From assembly GCA_020636995.1 (NCBI GenBank), contig JACJWU010000001.1, positions 310,001-374,000 on the forward strand: a DNA stretch of 64,000 nucleotides, given 5' to 3'. How positions within the stretch are numbered: the stretch's first letter is position 1; the number at the start of each line of letters is the position of its first letter. The DNA is from Actinomycetota bacterium. GTDB lineage: Bacteria; Actinomycetota; Actinomycetes; S36-B12; UBA10799. Below, piece by piece: positions 1 to 8,829 of this stretch. The position numbers were made by a program, and so were the translations under genes. The notes below the pieces were generated by a model. It saw only the letters and a program-made list of their open reading frames with translations, was not told the origin of the DNA and did no database searches.

Positions 1-2
1 AC

Positions 3-647
3 GGCACGATGGCCGCGGACTCCGTGGCGCAACTCGCGTGCCTGGCCGATCTGCGGGGCGCGCACGTCCTGGACGTCGGTGGTGGCCCGGGGTACTGGGC
101 GGAGGAGTTCGAGCGCGCGGGGGCGGCGTACACGCCGCTGGACGCCGACGTGGGGGAGCTCGCCCTGCACGGCCGGGTTCCGCTGCCGGGCACGGTCATC
201 GGAGACGGGCAGGCGTTGCCCTTCCGCGATGAGGCGTTCGACCTCGTGTATTCGAGCAATGTCGCCGAGCACGTTCCGGATCCGTGGCGGATGGGCGACG
301 AGATGGTCCGTGTGTGTCGTCCGGGCGGGTTGATCTTCTACTCCTACACGCTCTGGTACGGCCCGTGGGGCGGGCATGAGACCGCCCCCTGGCACTTCGT
401 GAACGGGCGGTTCGCCGCCGAGCGGTACACCCGCCGGACCGGACACCCCCCGAAGAACGTCTATGGGGAATCGCTGTTCCCGGTCACCATGGCGGCGGGG
501 ATCCGCTGGGCGCGCGCCCACGCCGACGCCGAGGTCGTCGACGTCATTCCGCGCTACCTGCCCGCCGGGCTCTACTGGATCGGTCGGGTGCCGGTGATGC
601 GGGAGTTCATCACCTGGAACGTGGCCCTCATACTGAGGAAGCGATGA
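3..647 (+). CDS. class I SAM-dependent methyltransferase (5' end outside window)
   Basis: Methyltransferase of the type-11 (UbiE-like) class. The glycine-rich SAM motif VLDVGGGPGYW lies about 20 residues after the first in-window Met (position 9), followed by an acidic DAD and the SSNVAEH and RPGG motifs typical of the fold. The frame stays open to the window edge, and the in-window Met falls inside a segment (GTMAADSVA) that resembles an internal part of longer mycobacterial homologues such as Rv0224c (about 250 aa, from memory). I therefore infer that some 35-40 N-terminal residues lie upstream. The stop overlaps the start of the AftD-like gene (ATGA). The methylated substrate is unknown; an envelope glycan or lipid is plausible from the neighbours. 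Confidence 0.85.
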   Translation, partial: GTMAADSVAQLACLADLRGAHVLDVGGGPGYWAEEFERAGAAYTPLDADVGELALHGRVPLPGTVIGDGQALPFRDEAFDLVYSSNVAEHVPDPWRMGDEMVRVCRPGGLIFYSYTLWYGPWGGHETAPWHFVNGRFAAERYTRRTGHPPKNVYGESLFPVTMAAGIRWARAHADAEVVDVIPRYLPAGLYWIGRVPVMREFITWNVALILRKR

Positions 648-3600
648 CCCTCCTGGACGACCGCTCGGCCGAAGCGGCCCGGCCCCCGGCCCCTCAGCCC
701 CGGCCCGCGTGGCGCGCCCGCGTTCTCGCCGTGTGCCTGGCGCTGGTGACGCTCGCCTTTCTGCAGGATCCGGGCCGGATCTCCGCGGACACCAAACTCG
801 ACCTCACGGTGAACCCCTGGGGTTTCCTCGGACGATCCCTTCGCCTGTGGGACCCGGACGGCTTCTTCGGGCAGTTGCAGAACCAGGCCTACGGCTACTT
901 GTGGCCGATGGGGCCCTTCTTCGGGGTGGGTCAGAGCCTCGGGCTGCCGGACTGGGTCGTCCAGAGGCTGTGGTGGTCGGTGCTCCTGGTCACGGCGTTC
1001 CTGGGGATGTACTTGCTGATGCGTGCGTTGCGGGTGGGCGACGGATGGCCGCAGATCCTCGCCGGGCTGGCGTATGCGCTGGCAGTGCGCCCGCAATCGG
1101 GGCTGGGGGCGATCTCCGTGGAGATCTGGCCGATGGCCGTCGCACCATGGGTGCTGCTGCCGCTGGTGCGCGCGGCCACCCGGGGCAATGTGGCTCGCGC
1201 AGCGGCACTGTCCGCGCTGGCGGTGCTGATGGCTGGCGGCGTGAACGCGGTTGCCGCCGGGGCCGTGCTGCCGCTGGCGCTGTGGTGGCTGCTGACCCTG
1301 CAGCCGGGACCCCGGCGCAGGCAGTTGCTCGGCTGGTGGTCCGGCCTGACCGTTCTGGCCATCCTGTGGTGGCTGATCCCTCTGCTGCTGTTGGGGAAGT
1401 ACTCACCACCCTTCCTGGATTGGATCGAGTCAGCCAGCTTCACCACATCGATCACCGATCCCACCACGGTGCTGCGGGGCGCCGACCATTGGCTTGCCTA
1501 CCTGGGCTCGGCGTCGGTGTGGAAGGCGGGCTGGATGCTCGCGACCTATCCGCTGTTCGTGGTAGCCACCGGGATCGTCGCGGCGGCCGGTGTTGCCGGC
1601 CTCGCGATGCGGTCCTTGCCACATCGGGCCTTCCTCGTCGGGGCAACCGTTGCCGGCGCAGTGCTTGTAGGGCTCGGACACACCGGCGTGTTCTCCGGGT
1701 TGGGCAGTGAACAGATCCAGGACGTGCTCGACGGGGTGGGGGCGCCGCTTCGCAACGTTCACAAGTTCGACCTGATGCTGCGCATCCCCCTGACGATCGC
1801 GTTCGGGCACGTGCTGGCCTCGTGTTGGCCGGTTGCCCGCCGCCCCCGATGGCGGCCGCTGGTAACCGCAGTGCTGGTCGGGGCGCTGGTCGTGACATGG
1901 TGGCCGGCAATCACCGGACAGTTGGCACGCGGGCGTACCTATGTCGCGCTGGCGGATCACTGGCGGGAGGCCTCTTACTGGTTGAACAACCAGGCGCAGC
2001 CCGGGCGGGCGTTGATCGTGCCCGGGGCTTCCTTCGGCCAGTATGTGTGGGGCCGCACCCAGGATGAGCCGTTGCAGGCGCTGGGGGGGTACCCATGGGG
2101 GGTGCGCGACGCCGTGCCACTGTCCAGCGCCGGAAACATCCGGATGCTGGACGCGGTGGAGGCGCGATTGGAGTCCGGGCGGGGAAGTGACGGGCTGGCC
2201 GCGTACCTCAACCGCATGGGCGTTCGGTACCTGGTCGTGCGCAACGATCTGGCTCCCAACGCCCAGGCCCCGTTGCCCATCCGGGTGCACCAAGCGCTGG
2301 AGGACAGCAAGGGGTTGCGTCGGGTGGCGTTCTTCGGCCCGATCGTTGACCGCAACGCTGGTGGGCAGGTGATCGCTGACGAAGGCATGCGATTCAGCTA
2401 TCCGGCGGTGGAGATCTTCGAAGTGACCGCGAGCAACGCCCCCGCCGATCCGCGGGTCGTGCTCAGATCGGCGGCGGATCCGATTGCAGTTTCCGGTGGT
2501 CCCGAAGCCTTGCTCTCCCTGGCCGACACCGGAGCCCTCGGCAACCGCGCAGTAGTGCTGGACGGCGATCCGGAGTCGGCGGATCTGGCCGCCGCATACG
2601 GCATCGTGACCGATACCGACCGCCGCCGTGAGATCACGTTCGGTTATATGCGCGGTAATGAGTCGCCGACGATGACTGCCGACCAGCCCTTCACACAGAA
2701 CCGCGGCGTTCACGACTACCGGGTGTTCGGCTCGGCGGGCACGGTTGCATCGCCGGGCTTGAGTTTCGAGGCCAGCAGTTCACCCACCGACGTGGACGCG
2801 ACGTGGCGGCAGCCCCGGGGGGCCACTCCTGCGGCCGCGATGGACGGCGCCCTGGACACCTACTGGCGTCCCGGCGCCCTCAACGAGGAGCGGTCGTTCT
2901 GGCAGGTGACCTACGACGAGCCGATCGACCTCGGCGAGACCCTGGACATCGCGCTGCTCAACCGCGGCACCAAGCAGGACACGACGATCCCGCTTGAGAT
3001 CACCACCGACAACGGCACCACCAGTGTCGATGCCGCCGACCGGGCCTCATGGCAGACCGTGCCCGTTTCTCCCGGACCGACCCGCACGGTCCGGGTGGGT
3101 CTGGCCGATGTGTACCGGCCACCTCTGTTGGGCATCCGCGAGGTGCGACTACCTGGCGAGGGCGTCAGCGTGCTCGAGCTTCCGAGCGGCACTGCGGGCG
3201 ATGCGGTGCTGCTGACCGCGCGGCCCGGTGATGCGGGGGAGTGCGTCAGCCGCGACGACACGGTGGTGTGCACCGACGGCCTTAGCCGTTTCTCGCAGGA
3301 TCGGACGGGTCTGGCCCGTCAGGTGGATCTGCCTGCGGCGATCAGTGGCACCCCACGCATATGGGTCATCCCGCGCGACACCACGGACGTCGCAGCAGCG
3401 ATCGAGGACGTCGCTGGTATCGGCGTGGAAACAACCTCGTCCCGCACCCGCGCCGTGGCGGGCATGGGCGTGTCGGCGTTCGACCGCAGACTGGGGACCG
3501 CGTGGCAGGCCGCTCCGGAGGACAAAGAACCCGCGATCACGATCACGTTGCCCGAGACCCGCACGTTGCGGGGCATCCGGCTGGTGAACCGGCAAGGCGT

Positions 3601-4732
3601 CAATGCCTCGTCCCCCCTGGAGTTGGCGGTCGAAGCCGGCGGTGAGGTTCACCAGGGCTTCACCGACTCCCGGGGTCTGTTCCGATTCGATCCCGTCGAG
3701 ACGGACACCGTTCGGGTGCGATTCGTCACCGCGAACCAGGTGCGGTCCCGGTCCGAACTCGGGGAGACCGCTCTGCCGCTCGGCGTCTCGGAGATCGGGC
3801 TCATCGGAGGTGACGACCTGCGTCGTCCACTTCCCGCCGATGCCAGTGTCAGCCTGCCGTGCGGATCCGGTCCACAGGTACTCATCGACGGCGAACTGGC
3901 GGCGGAAACGTCCGTGACCGGGCGGGTCGAGCAGTTCACCAACGGTGACTCGTTACCCGCACAGGTCTGCCAGGAACCGGTGTCCCTGCCAGCCGGACAG
4001 CACCGCCTCGATGTCCGCAGCAGCGAGACGTTCCAGCCGGTCGTCGCGCTTTTCGCTGACGACACCCTCTACGGGCCCTCCGGCCAGCCCCAGTCCCCGG
4101 ACATCACCGAATGGGAGGCCACGACCCGCAAGGTCGACGTCCCGGTCTCCACGCAGACCCGTGTCCTGGAGGTGGCTGAGAACTTCAACCCGGGTTGGTC
4201 GGCGTCGGCCGGAGGCGTCGCGCTGCAGGCACTGCGGGTTGACGGCTGGAAGCAGGCGTTCGTGGTGCCTGCCGGTGTGTCCGGTCCCGTGGATATCGAA
4301 TTCAGCCCCGACACGCCCTACCGATGGGGCCTGCTGGTCGGACTGGCGGGTGCTCTCGCGGTGGTCTTCGTGGCGATCCGGCCACCCGCTCTGCGGGTGC
4401 GCCCAGCTGTGCAGTCACGCACTCTGCCACGGGTCCTGGCTGTCCTCATCGGACTCGGTGTCCTGCTCACACTGGGCCCCTGGGGCCTGTTGATCGGCGC
4501 GGCGGTCTTACCGCTGGTGCGCCGCACGTCCCCGCCCATCGTCGCCTTCTCTGCGGTCGGCGCGGCGGTTCTTCTGTCCGCGCTGGCAGGCGTCAGGCCT
4601 GGCTCTGTTGTGACGGTTCTGCAGGGGAGTGCTCTGGCTGTGGCATGGGCTGCGGTGGTTGTGGCCGGCTGGCCCAGGGCCACCGGATCCGGCGATCGGA
4701 GTGTGCGTAGGACTGTGCCGGACGCTCGATGA
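644..4732 (+). CDS. aftD: AftD-like alpha-(1->3)-arabinofuranosyltransferase (DUF3367, GT-C fold)
   Basis: Very large (1362 aa) polytopic GT-C glycosyltransferase, close to the roughly 1400 aa of mycobacterial AftD. A first membrane segment at about residues 27-41 is followed by the extracytoplasmic loop with DTKLD at 49-53, where GT-C enzymes carry acidic catalytic residues. Many more hydrophobic helices follow, then a long periplasmic part with F5/8-type (discoidin-like) carbohydrate-binding segments (e.g. AAAMDGALDTYWRPG) and C-terminal membrane helices. The family transfers arabinofuranose from decaprenyl-phosphoryl-arabinose to branched arabinan outside the membrane. Start ATG overlaps the preceding stop. 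The 3' end runs 140 bp into the convergent acyltransferase gene. The exact linkage made in this organism is inference. Confidence 0.85.
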   Translation: MTLLDDRSAEAARPPAPQPRPAWRARVLAVCLALVTLAFLQDPGRISADTKLDLTVNPWGFLGRSLRLWDPDGFFGQLQNQAYGYLWPMGPFFGVGQSLGLPDWVVQRLWWSVLLVTAFLGMYLLMRALRVGDGWPQILAGLAYALAVRPQSGLGAISVEIWPMAVAPWVLLPLVRAATRGNVARAAALSALAVLMAGGVNAVAAGAVLPLALWWLLTLQPGPRRRQLLGWWSGLTVLAILWWLIPLLLLGKYSPPFLDWIESASFTTSITDPTTVLRGADHWLAYLGSASVWKAGWMLATYPLFVVATGIVAAAGVAGLAMRSLPHRAFLVGATVAGAVLVGLGHTGVFSGLGSEQIQDVLDGVGAPLRNVHKFDLMLRIPLTIAFGHVLASCWPVARRPRWRPLVTAVLVGALVVTWWPAITGQLARGRTYVALADHWREASYWLNNQAQPGRALIVPGASFGQYVWGRTQDEPLQALGGYPWGVRDAVPLSSAGNIRMLDAVEARLESGRGSDGLAAYLNRMGVRYLVVRNDLAPNAQAPLPIRVHQALEDSKGLRRVAFFGPIVDRNAGGQVIADEGMRFSYPAVEIFEVTASNAPADPRVVLRSAADPIAVSGGPEALLSLADTGALGNRAVVLDGDPESADLAAAYGIVTDTDRRREITFGYMRGNESPTMTADQPFTQNRGVHDYRVFGSAGTVASPGLSFEASSSPTDVDATWRQPRGATPAAAMDGALDTYWRPGALNEERSFWQVTYDEPIDLGETLDIALLNRGTKQDTTIPLEITTDNGTTSVDAADRASWQTVPVSPGPTRTVRVGLADVYRPPLLGIREVRLPGEGVSVLELPSGTAGDAVLLTARPGDAGECVSRDDTVVCTDGLSRFSQDRTGLARQVDLPAAISGTPRIWVIPRDTTDVAAAIEDVAGIGVETTSSRTRAVAGMGVSAFDRRLGTAWQAAPEDKEPAITITLPETRTLRGIRLVNRQGVNASSPLELAVEAGGEVHQGFTDSRGLFRFDPVETDTVRVRFVTANQVRSRSELGETALPLGVSEIGLIGGDDLRRPLPADASVSLPCGSGPQVLIDGELAAETSVTGRVEQFTNGDSLPAQVCQEPVSLPAGQHRLDVRSSETFQPVVALFADDTLYGPSGQPQSPDITEWEATTRKVDVPVSTQTRVLEVAENFNPGWSASAGGVALQALRVDGWKQAFVVPAGVSGPVDIEFSPDTPYRWGLLVGLAGALAVVFVAIRPPALRVRPAVQSRTLPRVLAVLIGLGVLLTLGPWGLLIGAAVLPLVRRTSPPIVAFSAVGAAVLLSALAGVRPGSVVTVLQGSALAVAWAAVVVAGWPRATGSGDRSVRRTVPDAR

Positions 4733-5879
4733 GTACGTAGCTCACATGGGCGCAGGCCACGGTGCCGACCACGGTCAGGGGCCACAGGAGCCAGAACCAC
4801 CCGCTGAAGCCGGGCACGCCCAGCAGATGGGTCGCCGTCTCGAGGACGAACAGATGCCACAGGAATATGCCGTACGAGATGGTTCCCAGGTAGACCATCA
4901 GAGGTGATGCGAGTATTCGACGCCAACCGCCCCAACCGTCGGTGCCGAGGAATCCCGGCATCACGAAGAACGCGGCAGCCGCCAGGTACAGGTAATGCCG
5001 TACGAACGCCTGTGACGTGGACCCCTCACCGAAGGTGTAGGGCCCCGCGATGGGCGTGGTGGCCAGGAGGAAGAAGCCGGCGGCAAGCACCAGGCAGACA
5101 CCGGCGTCGTCGGCCAAGGCGTTGAGTCTGGTCATCCATCGCGGCGGGTCCGGCAACCGTAGGCGGCTGTGCACCAGGGCGAAGAGCATCCCCACCGCGA
5201 ACCAGTCCATGAAGTTGGGAAGCCACATGTTCACCACACCGAAAGCCTGTGCGGCAGGCACCGTCGTGCGCATCACCAGCCAGAGAAGAGCCGCTGCGAA
5301 CCAGGTGCCCAGGACCCACAATTGCCGACGGACACTCGCCTCGACATCGCCCCTGTGCTTCTTCCCGACGAACCACGCCAGGACTGGCAGCGCAAGGTAG
5401 AACGTCAACTCCGTGGCCAGTGACCAGGTCTGTGTGAGGCCGTTGATCAACAACTCCGGCCAGTAGATCTGGGTCAGGGTCAGGTGCGCGACCCAGTGCT
5501 TGGGGAGCACCTCGATGCCCGGCATCACGGCCAATACGACGACCACAAGAAGCAGGTACGCGGGAAGGATGCGCCATAAGCGGCGACGGAAGTAGGTCCG
5601 GTACGCGGGCCATGTGCCCCCGGTCATGGCCGACTGGGACCACGGCCGGAACAGCAGGAAACCAGACAACAGGAAGAAGATCGTGACGCCGATGTCCATC
5701 CTCGACAGGGCGTGACCCCAAGCCGTGACGACCACGACCCCGGAGAAGTACGCCACGTGAGTGGTCACGACGAGCAGGGCCGCGATCGCGCGGTAGCCGT
5801 CCAATGTCGTGAACCGGTGCGGCACCACGGTTTCTATCCGGAAAACCTCCGACAAACGCCGCCGAAAGCCCTCTGCCAC
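4593..5879 (-). CDS. acyltransferase family 3 membrane protein
   Basis: Integral-membrane O-acyltransferase (Acyl_transf_3/OafA type) of 428 aa. It opens with FTTLDGYRAIAALLVVTTHV, the signature first helix with its helix-1 histidine, and ends at the usual YVLIERP motif before a Pro/Gln-rich tail. These proteins acylate surface polysaccharides or lipids. I chose GTG at 5879 because TACGCT sits exactly 6 nt upstream; the frame is open to a TTG at 5969, but the extra 30 residues look uncoded. A homologue sits near the equivalent mycobacterial cluster (Rv0228 beside Rv0227c). The 3' end overlaps the AftD-like gene by 140 bp antisense, so one tail may be dispensable. Confidence 0.85.
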   Translation of the reverse strand: MAEGFRRRLSEVFRIETVVPHRFTTLDGYRAIAALLVVTTHVAYFSGVVVVTAWGHALSRMDIGVTIFFLLSGFLLFRPWSQSAMTGGTWPAYRTYFRRRLWRILPAYLLLVVVVLAVMPGIEVLPKHWVAHLTLTQIYWPELLINGLTQTWSLATELTFYLALPVLAWFVGKKHRGDVEASVRRQLWVLGTWFAAALLWLVMRTTVPAAQAFGVVNMWLPNFMDWFAVGMLFALVHSRLRLPDPPRWMTRLNALADDAGVCLVLAAGFFLLATTPIAGPYTFGEGSTSQAFVRHYLYLAAAAFFVMPGFLGTDGWGGWRRILASPLMVYLGTISYGIFLWHLFVLETATHLLGVPGFSGWFWLLWPLTVVGTVACAHVSYVLIERPAQSYAHSDRRIRWPWASRPQPPQPMPQPEHSPAEPSQQSQA

Positions 5880-5885
5880 CCGGCA

Positions 5886-5891
5886 AGCGTA
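5886..5891 (-). promoter_or_regulatory. -10 hexamer TACGCT, leaderless acyltransferase
   Basis: TACGCT on the minus strand, 6 nt before the GTG at 5879. The expected transcription start falls on or next to the start codon. No convincing -35 is seen. Confidence 0.55.
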
Positions 5892-5945
5892 CTTCGTTTC
5901 GGGCGTGTTCCCCGCATAGTGCTGCGAAACGGATCCGGAATCCGA

Positions 5946-5951
5946 TAGCGT
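5946..5951 (+). promoter_or_regulatory. -10 hexamer TAGCGT for the DUF3068 gene
   Basis: TAGCGT followed by a leader of about 24 nt with a strong AGGAGG ribosome binding site at 5972-5977, 4 nt before the ATG at 5982. Unlike most promoters here this one makes a leadered message. Confidence 0.5.
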
Positions 5952-5981
5952 CTGCTCTGCTGAGGCCAACTAGGAGGCGTA

Positions 5982-7046
5982 ATGAAGCGTGTGATCGGGC
6001 TGATCCTGCTTGCGCTCGGAGTGATGATGCTCGTTCTCGCTCCGCTGCTCAGGTTCTATGTCCTGCCGAGTGCGGCGAAGACACCTGTGGACCAGTACAC
6101 GGAGTCCACGTCCAATGTCGTTTTCGAGCAGTTGCTCGACCCAACACTGGTGGCGGCCGGTGACTCCGACCCCTACAAGCGTGGGGTCGAGGCCACGCAG
6201 TTCGTCTATGTCCGAGGTGACGTGCCCGCTGCCGAGCAGCCCGAGGCCCAGTCCCAGGACCTGGCGATCTTCGACTACTTCCAGCGGGTCAACGACAACG
6301 CCACCGGCGAGTTGATCACTGCGGGCACCGCGCGCTACGCGTTCGACCGCGTGAGCTCCGAGCTCGTGGACTGCTGTGGGGCCAGCGTCGATGACGAGCC
6401 CGTCAACATGACCGGCAGCATCCTTCCGGTGAAGTTCCCCTTCAACGTGGAGAAGGGTGAGTACCAGGTCTTCAACACCTCGCTCAAGGCTGGAACGCCG
6501 TTCCAGTTCCAGGGCGAAGAGGAGAAGTTCGGGATCAACACCTACGTCTTCAAGAACGAGGTCCCCCCGACCAACGTCGGAACGCTCGAGGTGCCCACGT
6601 CCGCGGTTCCCGGTGAGGACAAGGACGCTGAAGGGAACACCGTTCTCGACGAGATGTACTCGGTGGTCAGCACGTACTGGATCGAGCCCGTCACCGGACA
6701 GATCGTGGCTGGTGAGTCCACAGAGAACACGACCTATGACCTCGACGGCGAGCAGAAGCTCGTCAAGGCCATCTACACCGGCACGAACGGCACCCAGGAA
6801 GGCGCCGACGACATCGCCGCGCTGGCCGGCCTGGTCACAATGATCGGCAGCACGCTCCCACTGGTGCTGCTGGTGCTGGGTCTGGTACTGCTCGTGATCG
6901 GCCTGCTGCTGCTGCGAGGCGGCAACAAGGACGCAGGCACGGGGGCCTCGAACGAGGACATGGTGCTGGCCGGCACTTCTGGATCGTCGGGTACGGCCAC
7001 GCAGGTGCTCGACGACGCGAGCAAGAAGCCAGACAGCACCACCTGA
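5982..7046 (+). CDS. DUF3068 (PorA-family) membrane-anchored envelope protein
   Basis: 354 aa protein of the DUF3068 family (Rv0227c-like; listed as PorA family in some databases). One N-terminal membrane helix (about residues 4-24) begins right after MKR. A roughly 240-residue extracytoplasmic domain follows, with conserved-looking TYWIEPVTGQIV, then a strongly hydrophobic helix near 278-305 and a polar tail. This bitopic layout suggests a loop held outside the membrane. Function is not established; linkage to AftD-like, methyltransferase and acyltransferase genes points to envelope assembly. Start is fixed by AGGAGG 4 nt upstream. A strong terminator hairpin follows. Confidence 0.8.
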   Translation: MKRVIGLILLALGVMMLVLAPLLRFYVLPSAAKTPVDQYTESTSNVVFEQLLDPTLVAAGDSDPYKRGVEATQFVYVRGDVPAAEQPEAQSQDLAIFDYFQRVNDNATGELITAGTARYAFDRVSSELVDCCGASVDDEPVNMTGSILPVKFPFNVEKGEYQVFNTSLKAGTPFQFQGEEEKFGINTYVFKNEVPPTNVGTLEVPTSAVPGEDKDAEGNTVLDEMYSVVSTYWIEPVTGQIVAGESTENTTYDLDGEQKLVKAIYTGTNGTQEGADDIAALAGLVTMIGSTLPLVLLVLGLVLLVIGLLLLRGGNKDAGTGASNEDMVLAGTSGSSGTATQVLDDASKKPDSTT

Positions 7047-7067
7047 CACACGGTCACCTCAGCAGAT

Positions 7068-7099
7068 GGGGCGGTCGGCCTACCAGGGCCGGCCGCCCC
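7068..7099 (+). terminator. intrinsic terminator hairpin after the DUF3068 gene
   Basis: Arms 7068-7080 and 7087-7099 form a 13-bp stem with one G-U pair and a 6-nt loop (TACCAG), followed by a short TT. It insulates the rpsA promoter that starts a few bases later. Confidence 0.75.
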
Positions 7100-7104
7100 T
7101 TCGC

Positions 7105-7110
7105 TATGCT
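7105..7110 (+). promoter_or_regulatory. -10 hexamer TATGCT for rpsA
   Basis: TATGCT right behind the upstream terminator. It would give an rpsA leader of about 105 nt, long for this window. Confidence 0.5.
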
Positions 7111-7115
7111 TGTCC

Positions 7116-7172
7116 GGGATCCAACGATCCCCGCAGCGTGTTGCCGTGAGACCCGGACGGAGTGGATCTCAC
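7116..7172 (+). promoter_or_regulatory. structured 5' leader of rpsA
   Basis: Two stem-loops can form in the untranslated leader: GGGATC (7116-7121) with GATCCC (7126-7131) around a CAAC loop, and GTGAGA (7146-7151) with TCTCAC (7167-7172). S1 autoregulation through its leader is known in E. coli; a similar role here is inference. Confidence 0.35.
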
Positions 7173-7221
7173 ACTCAGCGCTCCCACTGCGTCCATCGAA
7201 CAGACCGGCTACCAACACTTC

Positions 7222-8694
7222 ATGACTGACAACCCCGACCTCACTGCTGTACCCACTTCTTCATCGGCCCGCCAGGTGGCCGTCAACGACATCGGAGACG
7301 ACGCGGCCCTGCTGGCCGCCATCGACGAGACCATCAAGGACTTCAACGACGGCGACATCGTCGAGGGCGTCATCGTCAAGGTCGATCGGGACGAGGTCCT
7401 GCTCGACATCGGGTACAAGACCGAGGGTGTCATCCCGGCCCGCGAACTGAGCATCAAGCACGACGTCGACCCCTCGCAGGTGGTCGAGGTCGGCGACCAG
7501 GTCGAGGCACTCGTCCTTCAGAAGGAGGACAAGGACGGCCGCCTGATGCTGTCCAAGAAGCGCGCGCAGTACGAGCGCGCGTGGGGCGACATCGAGAAGG
7601 TCAAGGAGGCCGACGGCGTTGTCACCGGCACGGTCATCGAGGTCGTCAAGGGCGGCCTGATCGTCGATATAGGTCTGCGCGGCTTCCTGCCGGCATCGCT
7701 GGTGGACATGCGTCGCGTGCGCGACCTGCAGCCCTACGTGGGTTCGGAGATCGAGGCCAAGATCATCGAGCTGGACAAGAACCGCAACAACGTGGTCCTG
7801 TCGCGGCGGGCCTTCCTCGAGCAGACCCAGTCCGTGGTGCGCACCGGTTTCCTCAACCAACTGCAGAAGGGCCAGGTCCGGTCCGGTGTGGTGTCCAGCA
7901 TCGTGAACTTCGGTGCCTTCGTGGACCTCGGCGGTGTGGACGGTCTGGTGCACGTCTCCGAGCTGTCCTGGAAGCACATCGACCACCCGCAGGAGGTCGT
8001 CGAGGTCGGCCAGGAGGTCACCGTCGAGGTGCTCGACGTCGACATGGACCGCGAGCGCGTGTCCTTGTCCCTCAAGGCCACTCAGGAAGACCCGTGGCAG
8101 CACTTCGCCCGGACCCACGCGATCGGCCAGGTCGTGCCCGGCCGTGTGACCAAGCTTGTGCCGTTCGGTGCCTTCGTCCGCGTGGCGGAGGGGATCGAGG
8201 GTCTGGTCCACATCTCCGAGCTCGCTGAGCGCCACGTGGAGATCCCCGAGCAGATCGTCACGGTCGGCGACGAGATCTTCGTGAAGGTCATCGACATCGA
8301 CCTCGAGCGCCGCCGCATCTCACTGTCGCTGAAGCAGGCGAACGAGGACGCCGGTGCGGAGACCACCGACGAGTTCGACCCGTACCTGTACGGCATGCCC
8401 GCGTCCTACGACGAGAACGGCGCCTACATCGGGCCGGAGGGCTTCGACCCCGTCAGCGGCGAGTGGAAAGAGGGCTTCGAGGACCAGCGCACCGAGTGGG
8501 AGCAGCAGTACCAGGAGGCCTACCAGCGCTGGCAGCAGCACAAGGAGCAGATCACCGAGGCCAAGAAGGCCGACGAGGAGGCCGAGGCGTCCGGTGACTA
8601 CACCGCCGCGCCGGTCGAGCCGTCGGGCTCGCTGGACGAGGATGCCAACGAGGCCCTGGCCGCACTGCGGGAGAAGCTGCAGAGCGAGGGCTGA
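7222..8694 (+). CDS. rpsA: 30S ribosomal protein S1
   Basis: 490 aa protein with four S1 RNA-binding domains, at roughly residues 43-112, 130-195, 213-281 and 298-366; repeats such as VNFGAFVDLGGVDGLVHVSELS and VPFGAFVRVAEG show the fold. A low-complexity acidic/Gln-rich tail follows, as in other actinobacterial S1 proteins. It helps the 30S subunit bind mRNA. I chose ATG at 7222 (MTDNPDL) because the conserved region (QVAVNDIGDDAALLAAIDE) starts shortly after it; the frame is open upstream to GTG 7162. There is no clear Shine-Dalgarno. Downstream order (rpsA then coaE) matches other actinobacteria except for an inserted three-gene block. Confidence 0.97.
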   Translation: MTDNPDLTAVPTSSSARQVAVNDIGDDAALLAAIDETIKDFNDGDIVEGVIVKVDRDEVLLDIGYKTEGVIPARELSIKHDVDPSQVVEVGDQVEALVLQKEDKDGRLMLSKKRAQYERAWGDIEKVKEADGVVTGTVIEVVKGGLIVDIGLRGFLPASLVDMRRVRDLQPYVGSEIEAKIIELDKNRNNVVLSRRAFLEQTQSVVRTGFLNQLQKGQVRSGVVSSIVNFGAFVDLGGVDGLVHVSELSWKHIDHPQEVVEVGQEVTVEVLDVDMDRERVSLSLKATQEDPWQHFARTHAIGQVVPGRVTKLVPFGAFVRVAEGIEGLVHISELAERHVEIPEQIVTVGDEIFVKVIDIDLERRRISLSLKQANEDAGAETTDEFDPYLYGMPASYDENGAYIGPEGFDPVSGEWKEGFEDQRTEWEQQYQEAYQRWQQHKEQITEAKKADEEAEASGDYTAAPVEPSGSLDEDANEALAALREKLQSEG

Positions 8695-8715
8695 TCCAGC
8701 TGGAATTTGCGTTGG

Positions 8716-8756
8716 AAGGGGCGCGAGTTCGGGACCAACCCGGCTCGTGCCCCTTT
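8716..8756 (+). terminator. intrinsic terminator after rpsA
   Basis: A long imperfect stem: AAGGGGCGCGAG (from 8716) pairs with CTCGTGCCCCTT (to 8755) and inner CGGG with CCCG, closed by a short loop and followed by TTTCTCG. Strong GC stem plus U-rich tract. Confidence 0.75.
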
Positions 8757-8816
8757 CTCGTGCACCAGCATGGGCACTGTGGTGCTGACCTCACAGGTGA
8801 CCGGAGTCCTGTGGGA

Positions 8817-8822
8817 TAGGGT
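8817..8822 (+). promoter_or_regulatory. -10 hexamer TAGGGT, leaderless membrane protein
   Basis: TAGGGT lies 7 nt before the GTG at 8830, so the mRNA probably begins at the start codon. It supports the short N-terminus over the upstream ATG at 8770. Confidence 0.55.
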
Positions 8823-8829
8823 CACCGAT

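Noticed and set aside
1430..2713. A 427-codon antisense frame within the AftD-like gene.
   Set aside because: No domain, no promoter or ribosome binding site, fully inside a strong coding region.
5970..7049. A 359-codon minus-strand frame covering the DUF3068 gene.
   Set aside because: Exact antisense of a well supported gene with a strong ribosome binding site; the product is low-complexity and unlike any family.
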